From JALQTD01 sp036825655 (GTDB lineage Bacteria; Bacteroidota; Bacteroidia; Flavobacteriales_D; Sanyastnellaceae), in NCBI GenBank assembly GCA_036825655.1, contig DAISXU010000038.1, forward strand, positions 1-20,478: a stretch of DNA of 20,478 nt. The letters are read 5' to 3'. The notes under the pieces were generated by a model. That model made no database searches and was not told where the DNA came from. It saw nothing but the letters and a program-made list of their open reading frames with translations. Positions 1-6,335 of this stretch are shown here, piece by piece (position 1 is the stretch's first letter; each line of letters opens with the position of its first letter). The position numbers and the translations under genes were made by a program.

Positions 1-417
1 CGCTTGACCAGTGGCTGGTGCGCTTGTTGTGTCAATCGCATCAAACGTGGCGGCTATGTCCGGATGTTGGGCAAAACGCAACAGGGCAGAAAACGTCGTG
101 TCGGATTCCACGGGCCCCAATTGAAGCAAATCCTCAAGGTACAAAGCTGCGAATCCACCCCACTCTGCTTTCAATTTTGACCATTCTCCATCTGCTGCAT
201 CCATCGGAAAATCATGCAGTTCCTGCACCCGAGTTACGGCGTCAATCACCTTAAATGGCGCGGGGAGTTCAACATCTTGAGGAGCAATGTCCCAAGGGTC
301 ACTGGGTTTCATGAAATACCAGCCAGCCGCCGCCGCAACAACCAGTAACGCGAGCTTCTTCCCGAGCTTGGTTTTCGATGATTGGGTTGTTGGTAACGGA
401 CTGGATGAATCGTTCAT
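1..417 (-). CDS. gldB: GldB-like gliding motility protein, N-terminal 139 residues (runs off the window edge)
   Basis: The frame is open from an ATG at 417 down to base 1 with no stop, so the C-terminal part lies outside the window. The product starts with a charged, Ser/Thr-rich tail (residues 1-19), then a hydrophobic stretch (about 21-36, KLALLVVAAAAGWYF), then a soluble segment. That segment contains FPMDAADGEWSKLKAEWGGF and AALYLEDLLQLGP, a layout I associate with GldB: an acidic start, an L..L...Y..F block, then a helix ending near DAIDTT. GldB is needed for gliding and T9SS function in Flavobacterium and is normally a lipoprotein. Here there is no cysteine in the N-terminal region, so it looks membrane-anchored. 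No in-frame ATG is visible just upstream. The adjacent PorT-like gene and nadE fit a gldB neighbourhood. The assignment is from remembered family pattern, not an alignment; the alternative is an unrelated anchored periplasmic protein. Confidence 0.62.
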   Translation of the reverse strand, partial: MNDSSSPLPTTQSSKTKLGKKLALLVVAAAAGWYFMKPSDPWDIAPQDVELPAPFKVIDAVTRVQELHDFPMDAADGEWSKLKAEWGGFAALYLEDLLQLGPVESDTTFSALLRFAQHPDIAATFDAIDTTSAPATGQA

Positions 418-434
418 GGCATCTTGGTGTGAGT

Positions 435-442
435 TAGATTTG
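435..442 (+). promoter_or_regulatory. Candidate Bacteroidota -7 promoter element (TAGATTTG) for the PorT-like gene
   Basis: TAGATTTG matches the Bacteroidota TAnnTTTG consensus exactly and lies in the short gap between the divergent gldB-like and PorT-like genes. A transcription start about 7 bases downstream would leave roughly a 14-base leader before the ATG at 464 and almost none before the ATG at 452, which favours the 464 start. No convincing -33 TTTG element is seen at the usual spacing. Confidence 0.5.
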
Positions 443-463
443 ACCCATAAGATGGGTGCAAAG

Positions 464-1267
464 ATGAAACAGAATCGACGAGTCTTAGCGGTGGTTGTGT
501 CGCTGCTTCTGAGTGTCACTGGAGATGCACAGCAAAACGTGCACCTGGGATTGGCGTTGTCTCCCAATGCAGGGCATGGAATCACCCGAGATTATGCTCA
601 TGAGCCAGCTGGGGTCGGGCTTCGGTTTGGGTACAAATTCATTTTTGATTGGAAGTTTACGGATTCGTATGCCATTGGTTCGGGAGTGAATGTTTTTCAC
701 GCAGGCGGCGTGATTACCAGCTTGCATCAGGTGGATTCAGTCCAGATTGAATCGAAGGAATGGGGAATCCGAAATCAATACGTCGAAGTTCCCATTTCAT
801 TTAAGATGCGGACGAAAGAGATTGGTTACACAACCTACTACGGTCAATTTGGTGTAGGTCTTGGAATCAATGTACGGTCTGAAGTGGATGAACGGCGAAG
901 TGCCGCTTGGTCGCGTTCCAGCTCGGACGAAGCATGGAATGCAGTTGCCAACGAGGACGACCGAAAAGAGCCTCAACGCCTCGCCTTTGAAGCGAGCACG
1001 CGCCTGTTCAGGCCTTCGCTCATTGTCGGATTAGGTGGGGAAAGGGCCTTGTTGGGCTCAACAGCAATCTGTTTTGGAGTGGCTTACAATGTGGGGCTAG
1101 CGAACCAGTTTTTGAACCAGTCCATTGTCCGGACCAACACTTCTGGAATTCCAGTAGATGGAACATCGAATAGTTTTGGAACTGGGGAAGTGATCTCTGA
1201 TCCTGCGACTGTAAGTATGAAGGGGAAGACGGGGTTTTTGGAACTATCGGTAGGGGTAATGTTCTGA
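464..1267 (+). CDS. PorT-family outer-membrane beta-barrel protein
   Basis: This 267-residue product has a cleavable signal peptide (residues 1-22, MKQNRRVLAVVVSLLLSVTG then DA before QQ). The rest is rich in alternating aromatic/polar segments and glycines typical of an outer-membrane barrel of about 8 strands. The stretch around YVEVPISFKMRTKEIGYTTY followed by YGQFGVGLGINV is characteristic of Bacteroidota PorT-like barrels. PorT/SprT is an outer-membrane protein required for T9SS secretion, but many paralogues exist, so the specific T9SS role is inferred. The frame is open further upstream (to 287), but that would overlap gldB and bury the signal peptide. The ATG at 464, or possibly 452 (MGAK...), is preferred. 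The stop overlaps the nadE start by one base (TGATG at 1265-1269), implying translational coupling. Confidence 0.75.
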   Translation: MKQNRRVLAVVVSLLLSVTGDAQQNVHLGLALSPNAGHGITRDYAHEPAGVGLRFGYKFIFDWKFTDSYAIGSGVNVFHAGGVITSLHQVDSVQIESKEWGIRNQYVEVPISFKMRTKEIGYTTYYGQFGVGLGINVRSEVDERRSAAWSRSSSDEAWNAVANEDDRKEPQRLAFEASTRLFRPSLIVGLGGERALLGSTAICFGVAYNVGLANQFLNQSIVRTNTSGIPVDGTSNSFGTGEVISDPATVSMKGKTGFLELSVGVMF

Positions 1268-2067
1268 TGGAAAAGCCAGGTCCATTCCATGCAGAAGGTG
1301 TGGCGGAGTTCATCGTTCGGTGGTTGAGAGACTATGCACGGACATCAAACATGAACGGATTTGTGGTGGGGGTTTCAGGGGGGATTGATTCGGCTGTGAC
1401 CTCAACGCTTTGCGCCATGACGGGTTTGCCCGTTACGGGTGTGGAAATGCCCATTCATCAAGCGGCTTCCCAAGTAACACGGGCTCAAGAGCACTTGGGT
1501 CACCTCGCCTCTACCTATCCAAATTTTGATTCAGAACGGATTGAGTTAACAGAGGCCTTCGATTCGTTATCGCGCGCAGTGCCCTCGCAAACTAACGGAT
1601 CCGATCGGTTCTTGGCCATGGCCAATGCGAGGGCTCGCCTGCGAATGACCACCCTCTACATTCTGGCGCAAGAGCGCCACGCCTTGGTTGCTGGTACGGG
1701 CAATAAGGTAGAGGATTTCGGTGTAGGTTTTTACACCAAGTACGGCGATGGAGGAGTGGATTTGAGTCCCATTGCTGATCTATTGAAAACGGAAGTTTAC
1801 GCCCTTGCAGCAGCTTTAGGTGTTCCTGATTCAATTCAACAAGCTGCTCCAACAGATGGGCTTTGGGGCGATGACCGAACGGACGAAGACCAAATAGGCG
1901 CATCCTATCCCGAATTGGAAGCAGCCATGCAGTTTCAGGGCGACCCCTCATCGCTTACCGGACGCGAGGCAGAAGTTCAAGCCATTTACAACCGCCTTCA
2001 TCGAGCGAATCAGCACAAAATGCTCCCCATACCCGTGTGTGAGATTCCGGATGCGGTTCGCTATTGA
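1267..2067 (+). CDS. nadE: NH3-dependent NAD(+) synthetase
   Basis: NadE adenylates the carboxylate of nicotinic acid adenine dinucleotide with ATP and amidates it with ammonia to give NAD, the last step of NAD synthesis in the cytoplasm. The 266-residue protein carries the N-type ATP pyrophosphatase P-loop SGGIDSA (37-43). It also has GTGNKVEDFG (143-152) with the following YTKYGDGGVD, and APTDGLWGDDRTDEDQIGA (194-212), which bind deamido-NAD and ATP in this family. Length fits the short ammonia-using form of about 270 residues, and there is no N-terminal nitrilase-type glutaminase domain. The ATG at 1267 overlaps the stop of the PorT-like gene, so the two are probably cotranscribed. The 3' end overlaps the convergent propeller gene by 7 bases (2061-2067), leaving no room for a separate terminator. 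Confidence 0.95.
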   Translation: MEKPGPFHAEGVAEFIVRWLRDYARTSNMNGFVVGVSGGIDSAVTSTLCAMTGLPVTGVEMPIHQAASQVTRAQEHLGHLASTYPNFDSERIELTEAFDSLSRAVPSQTNGSDRFLAMANARARLRMTTLYILAQERHALVAGTGNKVEDFGVGFYTKYGDGGVDLSPIADLLKTEVYALAAALGVPDSIQQAAPTDGLWGDDRTDEDQIGASYPELEAAMQFQGDPSSLTGREAEVQAIYNRLHRANQHKMLPIPVCEIPDAVRY

Positions 2068-3836
2068 TCGGCAATGACCCAAGCGGCTTCATCGCTTTTC
2101 AATCCGTCCTTCGAAATCAAAGCCCACACATAAGCTCCGATTTCCCAAGAAAGATCTCCTTGCTCAAGGGGCAATTCCAACCTTTGCCAGCCTTTCTGAC
2201 GGTCGTTCAGTGGCAAAGAGACGAGCAGTTCTTGCTGTGAATCGGACACGTTCAATACCCAATCTCCGTGTTCGGGGAGGAAACACCAGGCCTGAGCGAT
2301 TTGAGGTGTTTTGGTTCCCCATGCCCAACCTTTAGGTGACCAATCATCCGTAAAGCTGGTTGTGTCAGCAGGGAGAAGTATGACTTCTCCTGCATCGATG
2401 GGCTGCTCGGTCAAAACGTTCATGGACAGGACCCACACGGATCTGCCGTGGGTGCCAATGACCAATTCACGCGCGCTTTTCTGGTATACCAAATCATGAA
2501 CAGGCGCATGGGGTAGCTCCGTGTGCAGGGAGGACCATTCTCCCAGTGAAGCGCGCCGCGCGTAGCCGCCACCATCTGTTCCTGCAATCAACAAATCGGG
2601 TTGGTCGGCAATTTCACACAGGGCATTGACGGGTTCGGCCGGCAGGCCATGGTGGATGGCTTGCCAAGTTTGGCCCAAGTCATCGCTTTGGAAGATGTAG
2701 GATTGAAAGTGATCCCACCGGTAAGTGTTGAGCGCCACGAACACTCGGTCCGCCACATGTTCACTCCAGAGCACTTCGCTGATCCAAGGAGTGTTTTCCG
2801 ACCAAAGCATGGGCAAGTCCATTGGGGTCCATGTCTTTCCTGTATCTTCAGAAAAGTGCACTCGGCCATCGTCGGATCCAACGGCGATTCGGCCACGCTG
2901 AAGGGGACTTTCGTGGAGCGAGGTCAGCGTGCCAAAAGGTACGTTTCCGGAGCGTCCTCCGCCCGTGAGGTCCTCGCTGATGGGTTCCCAAGAAACACCG
3001 GCATCCACGGACTGGAATACCCGGTTTGCTCCCATGTACACGGTGTCTGGAGCGTGCCGACTGATCCAAATCGGGGTTTGCCAATTCCATCGCAATGGCC
3101 TTTCTCCGAGCTGGTGCTTGGGATGGATGTCCAGCCGCTCATCCGAGCCACGGTTGAGCTTTTGGTACCAACCAAATTGGGAACCGAAGTAGGCGATCTC
3201 GTTATTTCTCGGATCGATTTCAATTTGCATTCCGTCTCCACCGCCCAATTCTTGCCAGGGGTATTGTCCAGTGGACTGCCAGCGCAAAGACTCAGAATAA
3301 TCGGATGGTCCCATCCAAACACCGTTGTCCTGCAAGCCACAATAGATGTTGTACGGTTCTTCGTTGTCCACTTCGATGGCGTAGCACTGAGCCACTGCGG
3401 GGGAGTTGCATTTGATCCAGTTCAACCCTCCGTCCCAACTGATGTTGATTCCTCCATCGTTTCCATTGATGAGGTGGTTGGGTCGCAATGGGTTGGACCA
3501 AAGCACGTGATGATCTACATGAACATTGGGCGCGCCAATGCCTTGCCAAGTTGTCCCATTGTCGGTGGATTTGAGCAGGGGAACGCCAGCGATGTACAAC
3601 GTGCCATCTAGGCCTCGTTCCATCAAACCGAAGTAATATCCGTACGTGTAGCAGATGGATTCCAGCGGTTCGGCATGGGTCCTGCTCCACTTTCCTTCGT
3701 TCAGTTGGTAAACCGAGGCGCCTACGACGCCAGCGTTAAATAAATCACGGTTTCCGTCGGCAACGTAGTCGTGGAGGGCTTCCGGCAGAATTGCTCCGGA
3801 GTGGATGAGGTCAGCAACAGAATCCCTCGAGGCCTC
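2061..3836 (-). CDS. Asp-box/sortilin-type beta-propeller secreted protein, C-terminal part (after the N gap)
   Basis: This is the downstream 591 residues of the gene whose start is at 4825. The frame is open from the edge of the N run (first full codon at 3836) to the TAG at 2061-2063. The first Met (3626) is internal: before it the frame reads SVADLIHSGAILPEALHDYV and later AGVVGASVYQ, as expected in the middle of this family. Asp-box motifs (S-x-D-x-G-x-x-W) include STDNGTTW, SVDAGVSW, SEDTGKTW and SDDLGQTW. HVDHH, GNDGGI and GLQDNGVW are typical of the secreted VPS10/sortilin-like, often misnamed 'glycosyl hydrolase', propellers of Bacteroidota. There is no T9SS C-terminal sorting domain; the protein ends ...AAWVIADQ. 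It is probably periplasmic or surface-exposed and its ligand or substrate is unknown. Sialidase activity is not supported by Asp boxes alone. Confidence 0.85.
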   Translation of the reverse strand, partial: EASRDSVADLIHSGAILPEALHDYVADGNRDLFNAGVVGASVYQLNEGKWSRTHAEPLESICYTYGYYFGLMERGLDGTLYIAGVPLLKSTDNGTTWQGIGAPNVHVDHHVLWSNPLRPNHLINGNDGGINISWDGGLNWIKCNSPAVAQCYAIEVDNEEPYNIYCGLQDNGVWMGPSDYSESLRWQSTGQYPWQELGGGDGMQIEIDPRNNEIAYFGSQFGWYQKLNRGSDERLDIHPKHQLGERPLRWNWQTPIWISRHAPDTVYMGANRVFQSVDAGVSWEPISEDLTGGGRSGNVPFGTLTSLHESPLQRGRIAVGSDDGRVHFSEDTGKTWTPMDLPMLWSENTPWISEVLWSEHVADRVFVALNTYRWDHFQSYIFQSDDLGQTWQAIHHGLPAEPVNALCEIADQPDLLIAGTDGGGYARRASLGEWSSLHTELPHAPVHDLVYQKSARELVIGTHGRSVWVLSMNVLTEQPIDAGEVILLPADTTSFTDDWSPKGWAWGTKTPQIAQAWCFLPEHGDWVLNVSDSQQELLVSLPLNDRQKGWQRLELPLEQGDLSWEIGAYVWALISKDGLKSDEAAWVIADQ

Positions 3837-3837
3837 G

Positions 3838-3847
3838 NNNNNNNNNN
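3838..3847. other. Run of 10 Ns (scaffold gap) inside the propeller gene
   Basis: Ten unresolved bases separate two open reading frames that read as halves of one protein. The last complete codon before the gap is at 3848-3850 (Tyr) and the first after it is at 3836. The 11 bases in between are not a multiple of three, so the sequence as given looks frameshifted. A run of exactly ten Ns is a common placeholder for a gap of unknown length. Confidence 0.95.
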
Positions 3848-4825
3848 ATAGTCCTGAACTTCTGTGGAGTCCAACTTATCGAATTTGCGCATTGACATTC
3901 CTAAGAAGTCACTTGGAATCAGTCCCTTATGCGGTTCTGGAGGGAGGGGAGACTGGTCATCCAAGAGCACGTACAGCACATTGGAAAGTGCATCGTGAGC
4001 CATTCCCATTCGCCCCAGGTGCTGCCTGTCAGGAAGGCCTCCAAGCTGCGTCAGGTCACTCCAATCCTTGCCACCGTCCGTGGTTTCGTACAGGCCCGAA
4101 TCTTCTCCTCCTTCTACAAAACCCCAAGCGCTCCGGCTGCGTTGCCAGAGGGAGGCGTAGAGGTGATTGGGGTTTTCCGTGTCCATAACCAGGTCGATTC
4201 CAGCAGTCCCATCGATTCCCAGCATACGCTCCCAATGGGCTCCCCCGTCCGTGGATTTATAGATTCCTCCCGTGGTGTTTTTGCTGTACAGGGGGCCTGC
4301 GGCCGCGACCCAAAGCGTGTTGGGCTCTGTTGGGTGCAAAATAATCTTTCCGATGTGGTGGGTCTGCTCGAGGCCAAGGTGTTCCCAATGGGCACCGTGG
4401 TCCGAGCTTCTGTAGATCCCTGTCCCTGCGTACGAGCTCCGCGATGAGTTGACCTCTCCGGTCCCGACGTAAACGATGTTGCTTTCCCAGTCTACAGCTA
4501 CAGCGCCGACTGCAGTCGTGGCCGCGAAATCAAAAACTTGTGTAAAACTGGTTCCGTGATTCACCGTATGGTAGACGCCACCGGTCGCATAAGCCACGTA
4601 GAACTCAGAACCGTCTCCCGGCCTCACATCCAAGTCTACAACGCGTCCGCTCATGACCCGGGGGCCGACCTCTCGGAGTGGAAGGCCCGAGAACCAACTC
4701 GAGGCATCGAGTTCTGCTCGCATCTCCTGCCATGAATCCACGTTGATGGTGGATGGTTGGAATGGCTCTTGAGCAGTAAGGGCCATCGAGCATCCTATGG
4801 CTAGTGCACCGATCCATTTTCTCAT
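3848..4825 (-). CDS. Asp-box/sortilin-type beta-propeller secreted protein, N-terminal part (before the N gap)
   Basis: The first 326 residues of a protein that would total about 917 residues plus whatever the gap hides. Residues 1-18 form a signal peptide (MRKWIGALAIGCSMALTA, then QEPF). The propeller begins at about residue 45 (LPLREVGPRVMSGRVVDLDV) and Asp-box blades follow: SSDHGAHW, STDGGAHW, TTDGGKDW. This architecture occurs in secreted Bacteroidota proteins related to the VPS10/sortilin propeller; function is not established. The start codon overlaps the stop of the MazG-like gene (ATGA, 4822-4825), so it is probably the last gene of a dtd-mazG-propeller operon. The reading frame beyond the gap shown here is not real coding sequence; the protein continues in the frame that ends at 2061. 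Confidence 0.87.
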
Positions 4826-5193
4826 TTTGGGTTGAGCTTGGGGTTGTTTTGGTGGCGGTCGCTGTCGCGATCCGTTTTCTTCTTCACATTGGAGGCAAGG
4901 GCATCCGTTAGGTCAACTCCAGTTTGATTGGCCAAAGCACAAAGGACCCACAGGATGTCAGCTAATTCGTCAGCAATCGCTAGCCCTTCCTCGCTTGGCT
5001 TGCTGCTTTGGTCACCAAATTTCCGAGCAAACAACCGCGCGAGTTCGCCCACTTCCTCGGTAAGGATGGCGAGGTTAGTCAATTCTGAGAAGTACCGAAC
5101 CCCGATGGTTTGTATCCATTCATCCACCTGCGCTTGGGCCTCCCGCAGAGAAAGTTCGGGAGCGTTACCGGACTCAAAAGGTCGGGTGTTCAT
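4822..5193 (-). CDS. MazG-like nucleotide pyrophosphohydrolase
   Basis: A 123-residue all-alpha MazG/dUTPase-like NTP pyrophosphohydrolase, which would hydrolyse nucleoside triphosphates to monophosphates and pyrophosphate, often to remove non-canonical nucleotides. The metal-binding motif is complete: EEVGE (46-50) followed by DELADI (75-80), giving the EExxE...ExxD set with E46, E47, E50, E76 and D79. The length is that of the single-domain form, about half of the two-domain E. coli MazG. The C-terminal 20 residues are Lys/Asp/Asn-rich and probably disordered. The frame is open up to 5217, but the ATG at 5193 makes an ATGA overlap with the dtd stop and is the better start. The other end makes a second ATGA overlap with the propeller gene. 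The substrate cannot be told from sequence. Confidence 0.88.
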   Translation of the reverse strand: MNTRPFESGNAPELSLREAQAQVDEWIQTIGVRYFSELTNLAILTEEVGELARLFARKFGDQSSKPSEEGLAIADELADILWVLCALANQTGVDLTDALASNVKKKTDRDSDRHQNNPKLNPK

Positions 5194-5642
5194 TCTTTGT
5201 TCCATGTGTCCAAACATAGGGTTACCGGCCCATCATTTATGAGTTCCACCTGCATGTCTGCCCCAAACTGGCCGCATTCAGGCGGCTCGCCAGTGAGCGC
5301 CTCACAAGCATTCAAGAAGTACTCGTAAAGCGGGATGGCGTCGTCTGGCCTTGCCGCACCAGTGAAGCCTGGTCGGTTGCCCTTCTTGTAAGATGCGTGA
5401 AGGGTGAATTGGCTCACAACCAAAAGCCGTCCTTGGACTTGCTCCAAGTTGAAATTCATCTTACCCTGATCATCCGAAAACAAACGCATTCCGGTCACTT
5501 TCTTGGCCAGCCAATCGGCGTCTTCCTTGGTGTCACGCGACTCAATGCCCAATAAAATAACCAACCCTTGACCGATGGAACCGCGAAGGACCCCGTCGAT
5601 TCGGACCGAAGCGCTGCTGGCCCTCTGTATCACTGCTCGCAT
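5190..5642 (-). CDS. dtd: D-aminoacyl-tRNA deacylase
   Basis: Dtd hydrolyses the ester bond of D-amino acids (and glycine) mischarged on tRNA, recycling the tRNA and keeping D-residues out of proteins; it acts in the cytoplasm. The 150-residue length is the usual one. Hallmarks are the N-terminal MRAVIQRASSASV, the active-site SQFTL (77-81), the KGNRPGF loop (87-93) and the C-terminal NDGPVT (136-141) containing the Gly-cisPro pair (138-139) that enforces chirality. It is the first gene of a minus-strand set and its stop overlaps the start of the MazG-like gene (ATGA). A terminator at 5661-5691 separates it from the lipoprotein gene upstream, so its promoter must lie in or near that short gap. 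Confidence 0.96.
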   Translation of the reverse strand: MRAVIQRASSASVRIDGVLRGSIGQGLVILLGIESRDTKEDADWLAKKVTGMRLFSDDQGKMNFNLEQVQGRLLVVSQFTLHASYKKGNRPGFTGAARPDDAIPLYEYFLNACEALTGEPPECGQFGADMQVELINDGPVTLCLDTWNKE

Positions 5643-5660
5643 AAGGGCAAGTTAGGTACG

Positions 5661-5691
5661 AAAAAAGGGCTGATTCCGAAGAACCAGCCCT
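5661..5691 (-). terminator. Intrinsic terminator after the collagen-like lipoprotein gene
   Basis: Read on the minus strand, AGGGCTG pairs with CAGCCCT (arms 5685-5691 and 5666-5672, 12-base loop) and is followed directly by six Ts (5661-5666). It lies 23 bases past the lipoprotein stop at 5715. This isolates the lipoprotein gene from dtd. Confidence 0.8.
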
Positions 5692-5714
5692 GAAGTCAAA
5701 AGCGGGGTGTTGAA

Positions 5715-6197
5715 TTATCGCGTCAGGGCATCCGTCAGCGCCTCGAAGCTCACAAGGTCCTCTTCGTCCAACAGTTCGTAGTCCCTCAATTCCATGGTCA
5801 CCACGCGGACATTGTAATCCACATCAACGGACATGGTAGGATCGTAATCCAATCCCACAAGTCCGCCATCAGCCGAAGTCCAAAAGAAAGCAAAACCAAC
5901 GAAATCTGTCCAAGCACTGGGGATTTGATTCCAGTAATCGAAGTCATCTTGGATGTAAACCATGACCATTCCCTGGTTGTAGATGGACTCCGTTACGTTG
6001 GGAGCTGGGAACTCAACATAAGTTCCACCCGCCCAATCCGCGACTGAAATGGTGGTCTCAAACAACTCAAATCCAGCATCAGCGCCATCGGTTCCATCGG
6101 TTCCATCGGTTCCGTTTGAACCCGCAGGCCCTTCTTTTCCGCATCCAGCGAGCATCAATGCCGCCGCGCTTAACAATGCAAATGCAGTGTTTTTCAT
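5715..6197 (-). CDS. Small lipoprotein with collagen-like Gly-X-Y segment
   Basis: A 160-residue predicted lipoprotein. The signal peptide ends in the lipobox LAGC with Cys19. It is followed by a short collagen-like run of Gly-X-Y triplets (about residues 20-42: GKE GPA GSN, three GTD, GAD). The remaining roughly 118 residues form an acidic, aromatic-rich domain (for example MVMVYIQDDFDYWNQIPSAW), probably beta-rich, that I do not recognise. Short Gly-X-Y stretches after the lipid anchor are common in small surface lipoproteins of Bacteroidota and likely act as a stalk; whether this one trimerises is unknown. The gene is monocistronic: it has a promoter-like TATTTTTG upstream, a terminator downstream, and a divergent neighbour, purL. 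Confidence 0.8.
   Translation of the reverse strand: MKNTAFALLSAAALMLAGCGKEGPAGSNGTDGTDGTDGADAGFELFETTISVADWAGGTYVEFPAPNVTESIYNQGMVMVYIQDDFDYWNQIPSAWTDFVGFAFFWTSADGGLVGLDYDPTMSVDVDYNVRVVTMELRDYELLDEEDLVSFEALTDALTR
6085..6111 (-). repeat. Three tandem 9-bp repeats encoding Gly-Thr-Asp triplets
   Basis: CCATCGGTT occurs three times head to tail without mismatch (6085-6093, 6094-6102, 6103-6111), inside the lipoprotein gene. Read on the minus strand it encodes part of the GTD-GTD-GTD collagen-like run. Being in-frame 9-mers, a change in copy number would lengthen or shorten the stalk without breaking the frame. Confidence 0.9.
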
Positions 6198-6222
6198 TTT
6201 TATTTATTTAAAATTATCATCG

Positions 6223-6230
6223 CAAAAATA
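6223..6230 (-). promoter_or_regulatory. Candidate -7 promoter element (TATTTTTG) for the lipoprotein gene
   Basis: On the minus strand TATTTTTG fits TAnnTTTG exactly. It is 25 bases upstream of the lipoprotein ATG at 6197, a plausible spacing for a short A/T-rich leader. No clear -33 TTTG element is seen. Confidence 0.45.
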
Positions 6231-6289
6231 GGGGATTGGGTTTGGACTGAGTTTGGGATGTTCAGTTGTCGTGGAAAAGTGGGTGTAAA

Positions 6290-6310
6290 CTAATCCGGTA
6301 CACCGGTTAG
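6290..6310 (+). promoter_or_regulatory. Inverted repeat upstream of purL (possible operator)
   Basis: Arms CTAA-T-CCGGT (6290-6299) and ACCGG-TTAG (6302-6310) are reverse complements except for one bulged T, with a 2-base centre. The repeat sits 8 bases upstream of the purL -7 candidate at 6318, where a repressor could block polymerase. The factor is unknown. It is not followed by a T-run, so it is unlikely to be a terminator. Confidence 0.4.
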
Positions 6311-6317
6311 GCTGGGT

Positions 6318-6325
6318 TATTTTTG
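6318..6325 (+). promoter_or_regulatory. Candidate -7 promoter element (TATTTTTG) for purL
   Basis: TATTTTTG fits TAnnTTTG exactly, 10 bases before the ATG at 6336. Transcription starting about 7 bases downstream would give a nearly leaderless message. No -33 element is seen at the expected spacing. Confidence 0.42.
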
Positions 6326-6335
6326 GCCTTTGAAA

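Noticed and set aside
287..463. Longer N-terminus for the PorT-like protein
   Set aside because: It would overlap the divergent gldB-like gene and place a signal peptide in the middle of the protein; the promoter element at 435-442 also lies inside it.
2601..3611. Plus-strand open frame of 336 codons opposite the propeller gene
   Set aside because: It is antisense to a clearly coding region with Asp-box motifs, has no recognisable domain or signal, and its composition looks like a shadow of the real frame.
2061..4825. Naming the Asp-box propeller protein a sialidase or glycosyl hydrolase
   Set aside because: Asp boxes are shared by many propellers and I see no sialidase active-site arrangement; the sequence is closer to sortilin/VPS10-like secreted proteins.
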